This document shows positions 8,324-16,564 of a DNA stretch of 64,000 nucleotides, piece after piece. Both the position numbers and the translations under genes were made by a program. Source of the DNA: Roseivivax sp. THAF197b. Lineage in GTDB: Bacteria; Pseudomonadota; Alphaproteobacteria; Rhodobacterales; Rhodobacteraceae. Within the stretch, counting starts at the first letter, position 1. Each line of letters begins with the position of its first letter. The DNA lies in NCBI RefSeq assembly GCF_009363255.1, contig NZ_CP045318.1, forward strand, positions 1,402,001 through 1,466,000, read 5' to 3'. Below the pieces are notes generated by a model. It ran no database searches and was not told the origin of the DNA. It saw only the letters and a program-made list of their open reading frames with translations.

Positions 8324-8938
8324 ATGCTTCGCGTGATGCTGTTGTCCCTCGTGCTGACAGGTGCGCCGGTCACTCAGGCCCTGGCGCAGGCATCAGGCGA
8401 CGGCATCTGCGTCATTCTTTCGGTGGAGGGGGCGGGCGAGGTTTTCGCCCGCGGCGTGCGCCCACGGGCGGCGGAAACCGGTCTGGGATTGGGGCGCAAC
8501 GCCACGCTGCGAACACAAGCCGAAGCCCGCGTCACGCTGCAATGCGACGGCGATCTGCGCGTGATCGTCGGGCCCGACTCTGAAGTCGCGGTCGCGCGCA
8601 TCGTCGGAGACGCGCCCGAGACATTCCGCATGCGGCTGATGCGCGGCATTTCCGGCTTCATCTTCGATGGCACGGGCGATGACGGGAGCGTTCAGGTGCA
8701 AACCCCATCGGCGGTCGCCGCGGTCCGCTCCACCGAATGGGCGATGCAGGTCACCGATGGCGCCAGCGCGGTTTTTGCGCGGGAAGGAGCGGTGGACGTC
8801 GTCGGCGAGACGGGGCGCGTCACGCTCGGGCCCGGCGAGGGGGTCGATGTCGCATCGACGGGTGCGGTCGGGCCGGTCGTGCAATGGGGTCAGGCCCGGA
8901 TCAATCTCTTTGCCGATCTTCTGGGCCCGGATTGGTGA
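8324..8938 (+). CDS. FecR domain-containing periplasmic protein
   Basis: A 204-residue protein with a signal peptide (residues 1-22, ending QALAQ). The body is all-beta, and the segment VQVQTPSAVAAVRSTEWAMQ followed by VFAREGAVDVVGETGRVTLGPGEG is the FecR core, in which inherited repeats sense or scaffold in the periplasm. Unlike classical FecR it has no membrane span and no sigma factor neighbour. Its stop codon overlaps the GTG start of the CHASE2 cyclase, so the two are coupled and probably act together, with this protein a candidate periplasmic partner of the CHASE2 sensor. Confidence 0.85.
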   Translation: MLRVMLLSLVLTGAPVTQALAQASGDGICVILSVEGAGEVFARGVRPRAAETGLGLGRNATLRTQAEARVTLQCDGDLRVIVGPDSEVAVARIVGDAPETFRMRLMRGISGFIFDGTGDDGSVQVQTPSAVAAVRSTEWAMQVTDGASAVFAREGAVDVVGETGRVTLGPGEGVDVASTGAVGPVVQWGQARINLFADLLGPDW

Positions 8939-10854
8939 CAGGACAGGGCGCGGCTCCCCAAGGCTGGAAAAGCGCGTGTCTGTTCATCCTGTTGGCCGCC
9001 ACGGCCCTGGCCGTCTGGCAACCCGGAGCGCGGGGTCAGGTCGGCAGTGCCATCGAGGGGCGATTGCTGGACATGCGCTTCGCCCTGCGCGGGCCGGTTC
9101 CCGCACCGCAACGTGTGGCCATCGTGGCGTTCGACGACCAAGCCGTCGCCGCGTTACAGGCCTTTCCACCTTCGCGCGCGGATATCGCCGATACCGTGCG
9201 CCGCATCTTCGCCGCCGGAGCGGAGGTCGTTGCCCTCGACCTGCTTCTGGTCGATGCGCGGCCCGATGATCCGGAGCTGAGCGCGGCGCTGTCACTGGGG
9301 CCCACACTCCTCGGCGTCGCTGAAGCGCCCATGGGCGCGCGCCCCACGCCACTGATACAGAAGGACGGGTTCGGCCTGATTATTGGGCTGCCGTCCGCGT
9401 CGCCCCTGCCGGCACTCGGCCCCAACCCCGCATTGCAACAAGCGGCGGGCTTGGGGCATGTCACCGTGCAGCATGACAGAGACGGCATGTTGCGCCGGAT
9501 GCGCCCGGCTCTGTCGCTGCAGACCCCGGAAGGCGTGGTCACAATACCAGGTCTGGCCATCGCCGCACTTTCAACGTCAGGGGCACGGCCCGAGCTGATC
9601 CTGCACCGCGACCGTCCCGGCGGCGTTTTGAGCGGGTCATGGCCCACGGCCAAGCTCGACCGGCAGGGTGCGCTGCCACTCGATTATTACGGCCCCGAAG
9701 CGACCATCCCGACCTATTCGGCCGCGGCGCTCTCCGAGGCTGATCTCACCGGGCGGATTGTCTTTCTGGGGGCCACGGCGACCGGTTTCGGGGATCGGCA
9801 TGCCACCAGCTTCGACGCGACCCTGCCCGGGGTGGAGGCGCACGCAACGCTCGCGGCCAATCTGCTGGAGGGACGGGTTCTCCGCCGCGACCTGGCCGCT
9901 TTGGGCATCGGGGGTGTTCTGGCCGTGACGGTCGCCTTGGCAGGCTTCTGGTCCGGGTCGCGCGCCCGTCCATGGGTGGCGCTTGCGCTCAGCCTTGGCG
10001 TGATCAGCGCGACGCTGCTCGCGCTTCACGCGGCGTTTCTTGCCGGATGGTGGCTGGATGCCTTGAGTGTTCTGGCCGCCCTCGGAGGCGGGCTGGCCAT
10101 TGGGACGGTCCTGCGGCTTCTGGATACGCGACGGCGGGCGGCCAACCTTGCGCGCTTCCAGTCGCCACGGCTGGTCGAGGCCATCGCCTCGCAGACAAAT
10201 CCGCTGGGAAGCCGGGCGCCGCAGCATGCCATCGTGCTTTTCGTCGATATCGCGGGCTTCACCACCCGGGCGGAACGGATGGGCCCCGCCGACACCGCGC
10301 GCTTTCTGAGCATGTTTCACCAGCAGGTCGAGGCCGCCGCAGACCCGCTTGGCGGGACGATCATGGATTTCGCGGGCGATGGTGTGCTGGTCGTGTTCGG
10401 CTTGCCCGACGCGGGCGAAAGCGATGCCGCCAATGCGCTGCACTTCATCGAGCGGCTGTTCGAAGCGGAGGCGCTGGATGACATCCATTTGCGGGTCGGT
10501 GGCCATGCAGGGCAGGTGCAGTTCAGCCTTCTGGGCGGGACGCGACACCGGATCGTGTCGGTGAGTGGCGATGTGGTCAATACGGCCAGCCGCTTGCAGG
10601 AGATTGCGAAGGGCCATGGCGTGTCGCTGGCCCTGTCCGAGCGCCTGATGGCAAGCGATCCATCGACCCGCGCATGGGCTGATGCGGCGGGCCTGACGCC
10701 TCTGGTCGATCAATCCTTGCGGGGCAGGCAGGCGCCTGAGACGATCTGGATCGGGATGCCACCGCCCAAGCAGAACGCGGCACCGGCGCGCCACATGGGC
10801 GCATTCCCGCGCGCCTCCCAGACGACACGCAAAAGCCGGAGGTCAGACCGATGA
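8935..10854 (+). CDS. CHASE2 domain-containing adenylate/guanylate cyclase
   Basis: A 639-residue membrane sensor enzyme. One span at about residues 11-30 leads to a periplasmic CHASE2 domain (about 40-310), then three spans (about 320-395) and a cytoplasmic class III cyclase domain (about 430-600). The cyclase shows the metal motif FVDIAGFT, the second Asp in DFAGDGVLVVFG and VSGDVVNTASRLQ. The start is GTG 8935, overlapping the FecR stop; longer in-frame starts run back into the FecR gene and are rejected. The product, probably cAMP, would act on the Crp/Fnr protein encoded immediately downstream with a four-base ATGA overlap. Confidence 0.9.
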   Translation: MTGQGAAPQGWKSACLFILLAATALAVWQPGARGQVGSAIEGRLLDMRFALRGPVPAPQRVAIVAFDDQAVAALQAFPPSRADIADTVRRIFAAGAEVVALDLLLVDARPDDPELSAALSLGPTLLGVAEAPMGARPTPLIQKDGFGLIIGLPSASPLPALGPNPALQQAAGLGHVTVQHDRDGMLRRMRPALSLQTPEGVVTIPGLAIAALSTSGARPELILHRDRPGGVLSGSWPTAKLDRQGALPLDYYGPEATIPTYSAAALSEADLTGRIVFLGATATGFGDRHATSFDATLPGVEAHATLAANLLEGRVLRRDLAALGIGGVLAVTVALAGFWSGSRARPWVALALSLGVISATLLALHAAFLAGWWLDALSVLAALGGGLAIGTVLRLLDTRRRAANLARFQSPRLVEAIASQTNPLGSRAPQHAIVLFVDIAGFTTRAERMGPADTARFLSMFHQQVEAAADPLGGTIMDFAGDGVLVVFGLPDAGESDAANALHFIERLFEAEALDDIHLRVGGHAGQVQFSLLGGTRHRIVSVSGDVVNTASRLQEIAKGHGVSLALSERLMASDPSTRAWADAAGLTPLVDQSLRGRQAPETIWIGMPPPKQNAAPARHMGAFPRASQTTRKSRRSDR

Positions 10855-11567
10855 GCACAATGTCGGACGATAGGTTGGTCCACCTGCGCAAATGCCATTT
10901 GTTCACCGATGCGCCGGAGGAGAGCCTCGCGGGCCTTGCGCGCGCAAGCTCGGTCCAGACGGTGGAGCGCGGGGCGCAGATCTTCGCCACGGGCGATGAG
11001 GCGGATGGCCTGCGCATCGTCCTGTCTGGCCAGGTCCGGATCTGGATTGCCGATCGCGAAGGCCGCGAGCTGACCCTCGTCTTTGCCGAACCCGGCGATC
11101 CCTTCGGGGAGATCGCCCTTCTCGACGGTCTGCCGAGATCCGCCTCCGCCACCGCGCTGGAGCCGACCCGATGCCTGTTCCTGCCGGTCCGGGCCATGGC
11201 CAATGCGCTCGAAGCCGATACCGCGCTCGCGCGCCACCTGATCGAATGCCTCTGCGAAATCCTCCGCCGGAATGTCAGCACGATCAGCGGCTTTGCCTTT
11301 TCCAGCCTGGACACGCGGCTGGCGCGCGGGCTCTACGATCTTGCACTCGACAATGCCGAGATCGCGGACGGGCAGGCGCGCTTCACCCGGCGGTATTCGC
11401 AAAGCGACCTCGCGCAGCTTCTGGGCGCGACGCGGGAGGCCGTCAACAAACGGCTGCGCGCGTTGGAGCATGACGGATTGCTCGCCCGGGACGGGCAAAT
11501 GTTGATCCTGCCGGATTTGCCGGGGCTCGCGAAACGGGCCGAGATCGAGCGTGATCTCGGGGTTTGA
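10851..11567 (+). CDS. Crp/Fnr family transcriptional regulator
   Basis: A 238-residue regulator with an N-terminal cyclic-nucleotide-binding fold (about 15-130, with GDPFGEIALLDGLPRSASATA as the phosphate-binding cassette) and a C-terminal winged helix (about 160-225, RYSQSDLAQLLGATREAVNK). The R-S-A-S-A pair after GEIALL is typical of cyclic-nucleotide binders, and there is no N-terminal iron-sulfur Cys cluster of the FNR type. GGAGG precedes the ATG, which overlaps the cyclase stop. The natural reading is that it senses the cyclic nucleotide made by its neighbour. Confidence 0.92.
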   Translation: MSTMSDDRLVHLRKCHLFTDAPEESLAGLARASSVQTVERGAQIFATGDEADGLRIVLSGQVRIWIADREGRELTLVFAEPGDPFGEIALLDGLPRSASATALEPTRCLFLPVRAMANALEADTALARHLIECLCEILRRNVSTISGFAFSSLDTRLARGLYDLALDNAEIADGQARFTRRYSQSDLAQLLGATREAVNKRLRALEHDGLLARDGQMLILPDLPGLAKRAEIERDLGV

Positions 11568-11700
11568 TGCCGGCACCGACCGCAACGCGGCGCATTTGCG
11601 ACGGCCCCCGCGATGCAGAGACGGGTTTCGCCGCGACTTGCCCGCCCATGATGCCAAACCCATATTTGCGACACGACGATGGTGAAGGGGCCTGCGCAGC

Positions 11701-12636
11701 ATGGGTTACGTGAAGACAGCGGTACTGATGGCGGCCATGACCGCGCTTTTCATGGGCGTGGGCTATCTCATCGGTGGATCCGGCGGCGCGATCATCGCCC
11801 TCGTAGTCGCGGCGGCCATGAACATCTTCACATGGTGGAATTCTGACCGGATGGTCCTGCGCATGCACGATGCGCAACCGGTCATGCCGGGCGACCGCCT
11901 TGGCCTGCACGCGATGGTGTCGGAGCTCGCGCGCGGCGCAGGCATGCCGGAGCCCAAGGTCTACCTGATCGACACGGCGCAGCCCAATGCCTTCGCGACA
12001 GGGCGCAACCCGCAGAACGCGGCCGTGGCGGTCACGGCTGGCCTCGTGCGGACGTTGAACCGTGAGGAGCTGGCGGGCGTGGTCGCGCATGAGCTTGCGC
12101 ATATCCGCAATCACGACACGGCGATCATGACCGTGACAGCCACCTTTGCCGGTGCGATCTCAATGCTGGCCAACTTCGCGCTGTTCTTCGGCGGCTCGCG
12201 CGAGCGGCTCGGTCTGGTGGGCACCTTGCTCATGATGTTCCTCGCGCCGATGGCGGCCGCGTTGGTGCAGATGGCGATCAGCCGCACCCGCGAATATGCC
12301 GCCGACAAGGCCGGGGCCGAGATCTGCGGTGAGCCGATGTGGTTGGCCTCTGCGCTGGAGAAGATCGCGCTCGGCGCTGCGAGAATTGACAACGACGCGG
12401 CGGAGCGGAACCCGGCCACGGCCCATATGTTCATCATCAATCCGCTGCACGCCCATACGCGCGACAAGCTCTTCGCGACGCATCCCGCAACGGAGAACCG
12501 CATCGCTGCCCTGCGCGAGCTTGCCGCGCAGGGCGGTCGGGCAGGGGGGCCGGTGTCGCGCTCCGCGACGCAGCCGATTTCGCGCAGCAGCATACCGAAA
12601 ACCGGCGGGCGGCGGCCCAAAGGCCCCTGGTCCTGA
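11701..12636 (+). CDS. htpX: HtpX zinc metalloprotease (M48), membrane protein quality control
   Basis: A 311-residue inner-membrane protease that degrades damaged membrane proteins. It has two N-terminal spans (about 6-24 and 28-44), the zinc motif HELAH in [14 protein letters not shown] (about residue 130), two further spans, and the third ligand region [35 protein letters not shown] is the conserved C-terminal block. The last about 40 residues are basic and variable. It stands alone between the Crp gene and a small secreted gene. Confidence 0.95.
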   Translation: MGYVKTAVLMAAMTALFMGVGYLIGGSGGAIIALVVAAAMNIFTWWNSDRMVLRMHDAQPVMPGDRLGLHAMVSELARGAGMPEPKVYLIDTAQPNAFATGRNPQNAAVAVTAGLVRTLNREELAGVVAHELAHIRNHDTAIMTVTATFAGAISMLANFALFFGGSRERLGLVGTLLMMFLAPMAAALVQMAISRTREYAADKAGAEICGEPMWLASALEKIALGAARIDNDAAERNPATAHMFIINPLHAHTRDKLFATHPATENRIAALRELAAQGGRAGGPVSRSATQPISRSSIPKTGGRRPKGPWS

Positions 12637-12874
12637 TCCTGGTTGTGTCGCGCGGTCGACGGGTTTCGGATTGGCCGCAGGAGAGCCGTTAAACGGGGCC
12701 CGAGCGGCGCATCAGATCCAAAGACGCGCCGAACACGGGTCTCCAAATGATTTCGCTTGCGCGACTCATCAACTGGTTCTAATGCGCGAAAATCCGGACG
12801 TGAGGCTCCGTCCGGCGGCTGCAAGGTGCGACGACGCCCTGAGAGCGCCATCCTCCACATGAGAACAAAACGCC

Positions 12875-13129
12875 ATGCGTTCCCTGATTGCCGCGATCTT
12901 CATCGCAGCTGTTGCGACACCGGTCATTGCCGATAGCACCACCGGAACCGTCCTTGCATTCGACCGGAAGGCGAATGTCATCGTTCTGACCGACAAGACC
13001 GTCTGGTCGCTGGAAACCCTCGAAGAGGTGCCAGCGGACCTCAAGGCGGGCGACGTGATCGAGATCGATTTCCGCTCCAACGCCGATAATGGCTGGGACA
13101 AGATCAACGCGGTCGTGATCAAAGGCTGA
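12875..13129 (+). CDS. Small periplasmic beta-domain protein, DUF1344-like
   Basis: An 84-residue protein with a signal peptide (residues 1-19, MRSLIAAIFIAAVATPVIA). The mature part reads as a small beta barrel: GTVLAFDRKANVIVLTDKTV, then LKAGDVIEIDF and a closing strand INAVVIKG. The spacing resembles DUF1344 proteins of Rhizobiales and Rhodobacterales, for which no function is known; I hold that link tentatively. The ATG follows an A-rich stretch with no strong binding site. Single gene. Confidence 0.7.
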   Translation: MRSLIAAIFIAAVATPVIADSTTGTVLAFDRKANVIVLTDKTVWSLETLEEVPADLKAGDVIEIDFRSNADNGWDKINAVVIKG

Positions 13130-13456
13130 TCGCGTCATCGCCGTGTCTGCCGTTGCCGGACAGGCGGGGCGGCACCGAACCCGGCTTTGGTACCCACGAG
13201 ATATGCCAAGCTGCGCCATCGCTCTGCCGGTGGCGCAGCATCACGGTCTGCAAGGCGCAAGAACGCCTCGCCCGCCGCAAATCCGTCTGCGCGCCCCGTG
13301 CCGCCAAAACGGCGATGATCCGCCGCGGAACAATCGGCACGGAACAAATCAGGTGACCCACGGCGTTTTACTCGCGACGCGCACGGGTTGGCCGCTGCGT
13401 CCGCTTCAGAAGCGGGGGCGGAGAGGTCGCGTGCGACGCAATTCAGGAGAGTGAAG
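13130..13456. other. Intergenic stretch before the OmpA gene
   Basis: About 330 GC-rich bases. Open frames cross it on both strands, but the minus one is an antisense extension of the low-complexity OmpA gene and shows no recognisable domain. CAGGAGAG just before 13457 is the OmpA ribosome binding site. Nothing else was identified. Confidence 0.4.
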
Positions 13457-15433
13457 ATGAAAACCGGTATCCTCAAGACAACGACGGCCCTGGCCCTGGT
13501 GGCCAGCCTTTCCAATCCGGCGCTTGCACAATCGGCGTTGGATCTGGGCGGGATGGACCCGGCCGCCGCACGTGCGCTTGTCCTTGAAGAACGGGCCGCC
13601 GCAGAGGCGGCAGGCAATACCGAGCTGGTCCAAGAGCTCAATGCGATGATCGCGGATCTCGATGCGCAGATAGATGCAGCTTCTGACACCGCGTCCGAGC
13701 AGGAGGCTGCACCCGCTGCCGAGGCGGAAGCCGAGCTCGAAGCGGAAGCCGAAGCCGAAGCTGCCTCCGAGGCAGAAGCCGAAACAGACACAGAAACAGA
13801 GGCAGAGGCTGAGGTCGAATCCGAGGCCGAGGCAGATCCGGCACCGGCTCCGGAAGCCGCGCCCGAGGCGGCGGATAGCGCCGTTGACGCCTCCGAGCCT
13901 GCCGAAAGCGCAGAACCCGCCGAAGGCAGCGCTCCGGCCGATCCCGTAGCGGAGGCCGAAGAGGCACCCGTCGTAGAGGATGCGGAAGCCGCCACTCCCG
14001 ATGCGGACCCTGCGGCTGAGGCAGGCACGGAAGCCGCAGCCGATGAGGACGCGGATTTGGAAGCCGCCCTCGAAGCCGCTGCTGAAGAGGAGGCAAACTC
14101 CGCTTCCGAGAGCGAAGACGCAGCCCCTGCGGCAGAGCAGGAAGACGCGGCTGACGCCGAAGCAGAAGCCGAAACAGCCGAAGACGCCGAAGCTGAAACC
14201 GAGGCCGAGGCCGAAACGGAGGCTGAGACCGAAACCGAAACCGCGACCGGCACAGAGGCGGAAACTGAAGCCGCAGACGAACCCGTCTCGGACGTCGTTG
14301 ACGTCGATCCGCAGGCGCAGGCAGATGCCATTGCCGAAGAGGACGCCGCGGCAAGTGCCGCAGCCGCAGACACCGCCGCCGCATCCGGCGAAGGTGCCGA
14401 GGCCGAGGTGGTCGAAGAGACCGTGACCGAAGAGACGGCCCGCTCTTCCGACGAGGAATTCGAAACCTCCATCGCGGAAGGCGATGCCGCGGCCCAACGC
14501 CAAGCCAACGACGACGATGACGACGATGACAATGACCGTCAGGACGAGGTTCTGCGGGGTGCGGGTGCCGCACTTCTCGGCCTCGGCGCGCTGGCGGTCG
14601 GCGACATCCTGCGTCCGAACGAAAGCGTCGTTTCCGATACCGGTGACCGCGTCGTGGTCGAACGCGACGGGCAATTGCGCGTGCTGCGCAATGACGACGC
14701 GCTGCTGCGTCAGCCCGGATCGAACGTGACGACCTACCGGTATGACGATGGCTCCACCCGGACCGTCGTCGTGCGCGAGGACGGCTCCGAGATCGAAACG
14801 ATCCGGGCTCGCGATGGCCGCGTCCTGCGCCGCACGCGCACGCTGCCGTCGGGCGAAAGCTACGTGCTCTTCGACGACACGCAGACCAGCCAAAGCGTCA
14901 CGATCAGCGAGTTGCCGCAGCAATCGCAGCGCAATGTCATCAACTTCCGCGATACGGAGCAGGACGATCTGGCTACCGCGCTGTCGCAGCTGGAGGGCGA
15001 GGCGCTCGATCGGACGTTCTCTCTCAATCAGGTGCGCAACATCGACCAGGTGCGCAAGCTGATGCCCGAGATCAACGTGGATACGATCAACTTCGAGACG
15101 GGCTCCGCCGTGATCCGCGCCGAAGAGGCGGAGGAATTGCGGGCCCTGGGCCGCGCCATCCGCTCGCTGATCGAGGAGAACCCGAGCGAGGTCTTCCTGA
15201 TCGAAGGTCACACGGACGCGGTGGGCCGGGCGAGCTACAACCTCGCGCTCTCGGACCGTCGTGCGGAATCGGTGGCGCTGGCGCTGACGGAATATTTCGA
15301 CGTGCCGCCGGAAAACATGGTGATCCAAGGCTACGGCGAAAGCGATCTGCTGGTGCAGACCCAGGAAGACGAGCGTGCCAATCGCCGCGCTGCCGTGCGC
15401 CGGATCACGCCGCTGCTGCAAGCCGCCCGGTAA
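13457..15433 (+). CDS. OmpA family protein with very long Ala/Glu-rich linker
   Basis: A 658-residue envelope protein. Residues 1-24 are a signal peptide ending NPALAQ. Residues about 77-330 are low-complexity Ala/Glu/Asp/Thr with runs such as EAEAEAEAEA; residues about 350-360 are a run of Asp. Then comes a middle beta-rich part with repeated V-V-E-x-D-G units (about 385-480), and a C-terminal OmpA peptidoglycan-binding domain (about 544-655: INFETGSAVIRAEEAEELRA, EGHTDAVGRASYNLALSDRR). The linker probably spans the periplasm or is exposed as a polyacidic arm. Start ATG 13457 has AGGAGAG upstream. The antisense strand is also open for 671 codons, an effect of the biased composition. Confidence 0.9.
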   Translation: MKTGILKTTTALALVASLSNPALAQSALDLGGMDPAAARALVLEERAAAEAAGNTELVQELNAMIADLDAQIDAASDTASEQEAAPAAEAEAELEAEAEAEAASEAEAETDTETEAEAEVESEAEADPAPAPEAAPEAADSAVDASEPAESAEPAEGSAPADPVAEAEEAPVVEDAEAATPDADPAAEAGTEAAADEDADLEAALEAAAEEEANSASESEDAAPAAEQEDAADAEAEAETAEDAEAETEAEAETEAETETETATGTEAETEAADEPVSDVVDVDPQAQADAIAEEDAAASAAAADTAAASGEGAEAEVVEETVTEETARSSDEEFETSIAEGDAAAQRQANDDDDDDDNDRQDEVLRGAGAALLGLGALAVGDILRPNESVVSDTGDRVVVERDGQLRVLRNDDALLRQPGSNVTTYRYDDGSTRTVVVREDGSEIETIRARDGRVLRRTRTLPSGESYVLFDDTQTSQSVTISELPQQSQRNVINFRDTEQDDLATALSQLEGEALDRTFSLNQVRNIDQVRKLMPEINVDTINFETGSAVIRAEEAEELRALGRAIRSLIEENPSEVFLIEGHTDAVGRASYNLALSDRRAESVALALTEYFDVPPENMVIQGYGESDLLVQTQEDERANRRAAVRRITPLLQAAR

Positions 15434-15441
15434 GCCTGATC

Positions 15442-15475
15442 GCCGGGGCCGCGCAAAATGGCCCCGGCTTCAGCT
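15442..15475 (+). terminator. Likely intrinsic terminator of the OmpA gene
   Basis: GCCGGGGCC (15442-15450) pairs with GGCCCCGGC (15460-15468) around a nine-base loop, nine bases after the stop codon, followed by TTCAGCTTGTTC. Confidence 0.6.
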
Positions 15476-15479
15476 TGTT

Positions 15480-15522
15480 CCCGAAAATCAAAGGTCCGCC
15501 GTCACGCTGTGGCGGCGGACCT
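15480..15522 (-). terminator. Likely intrinsic terminator of the minus-strand TctCBA operon
   Basis: AGGTCCGCCGTCAC (15492-15505) pairs, with one G-T pair, to GTGGCGGCGGACCT (15509-15522). Read on the minus strand it is followed by TTTGATTTTCGGG, a T-rich tail, and lies 55 bases after the ketopantoate-reductase-like stop codon. Confidence 0.6.
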
Positions 15523-15576
15523 ATTCGTATGTAGTCGCGAGCAGCATCTCTGCCGTCCGCGTCTCATTCCCGGCGT

Positions 15577-16560
15577 TCAGCCGCCGTAGAGACCTGCGGA
15601 TTTGGCGCGGAGTTTGATCAGCGCGAGGACGGTGTCGATGGTGGGGGTCGGGGTGTCGGTCACGCGGCCCAGCTCCTGCACGGAGCCCACGAGCGCGTCG
15701 ATCTCCATCGGGCGGCCCTGGTCGAGATCCTGCAGCATGGAGGTTCGGTGCGCCCCCACCGCAGCCCCACCGTCGATGCGGCGGTCGACATCGATGGGGA
15801 ATTTGACGCCCAGCTTCTCGGCGATCTCCTGCGCCTCGACCATCATCGCGCGCGCCACGGGCCGTGTGCCCTCATCGGTGCACAGCACGTCGAGCGTCGC
15901 ATGGGTCAGTGCCGAGATCGGGTTGAAGGACAGGTTCCCCCAGAGCTTCACCCAGATCTCATCGCGCAGACGCGGGCGCACCGGCGCTTTCAGCCCCGCC
16001 GACGAGAGCGCCTTCGACAAGGCCATCGCGCGCTCGGATTTGGAGCCGTCGGGCTCCCCGAGGCTGAAGCGGTTGCCCTCGATATGCTTGATCGTGCCGG
16101 GCTCGCTGACCTCGGCTGCGGGATAGACCACGCAGCCCAGCACCCGGTCCGGGCCGAAGCCGTCCCATTGCGCATTGCCCGGATCGACCGAGGCCAGCCG
16201 CGTGCCTTCGAGGTCGCCGCCGATCTTGTGGAAATACCACCAGGGCACGCCGTTCACCCCGCTGACGATGGTCGTGTTCTCGCCGATGAGCGGCTGCATC
16301 TTCGGCACGACGGGCGGCACGGAATGCGCCTTCAGCGTGACGATGACGTAATCCTGCGGGCCGAGGTCTTCGGGATTGTCGCTGGCGGTGACGGGCACGG
16401 TCACGGGATCGGCCCCTTCCTCGATCAGCGTGAGACCCTTTTCCTTCATCGCCGCCAGATGCGGACCACGCGCGACAAGGCTCACATCGGCCCCGGCCTG
16501 CGCCAGTTTCGCGCCCATATAGCCGCCGATGGCGCCCGCGCCGAATACACAGATCTTCAT
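15577..16560 (-). CDS. 2-dehydropantoate 2-reductase (PanE/ApbA) family protein
   Basis: A 327-residue NADPH-dependent reductase. MKICVFGAGAIGGYMGAKLA is the Rossmann motif at the N-terminus; KLWGNLSFNPISALTHAT carries the conserved Lys-Asn of the C-terminal helical domain. ATG 16560 is set by the family start; an upstream in-frame extension (to 16644) runs into the preceding ligase gene. It lies four bases after the ligase and is last in the operon with a TctCBA transporter. In this context it may reduce a different 2-oxo acid than ketopantoate, so I do not assign panE. Confidence 0.85.
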   Translation of the reverse strand: MKICVFGAGAIGGYMGAKLAQAGADVSLVARGPHLAAMKEKGLTLIEEGADPVTVPVTASDNPEDLGPQDYVIVTLKAHSVPPVVPKMQPLIGENTTIVSGVNGVPWWYFHKIGGDLEGTRLASVDPGNAQWDGFGPDRVLGCVVYPAAEVSEPGTIKHIEGNRFSLGEPDGSKSERAMALSKALSSAGLKAPVRPRLRDEIWVKLWGNLSFNPISALTHATLDVLCTDEGTRPVARAMMVEAQEIAEKLGVKFPIDVDRRIDGGAAVGAHRTSMLQDLDQGRPMEIDALVGSVQELGRVTDTPTPTIDTVLALIKLRAKSAGLYGG

Positions 16561-16564
16561 TCGT

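Noticed and set aside
13135..14532. 465-codon minus-strand frame of almost only Ser and Ala
   Set aside because: Same compositional effect of the Ala/Glu run; no start site and no family.
13406..15421. 671-codon minus-strand open frame across the OmpA gene
   Set aside because: It is the antisense of the Ala/Glu-rich coding sequence; the translation is Gly/Arg/Leu/Phe low complexity with no domain, and the plus strand has a signal peptide and OmpA domain.
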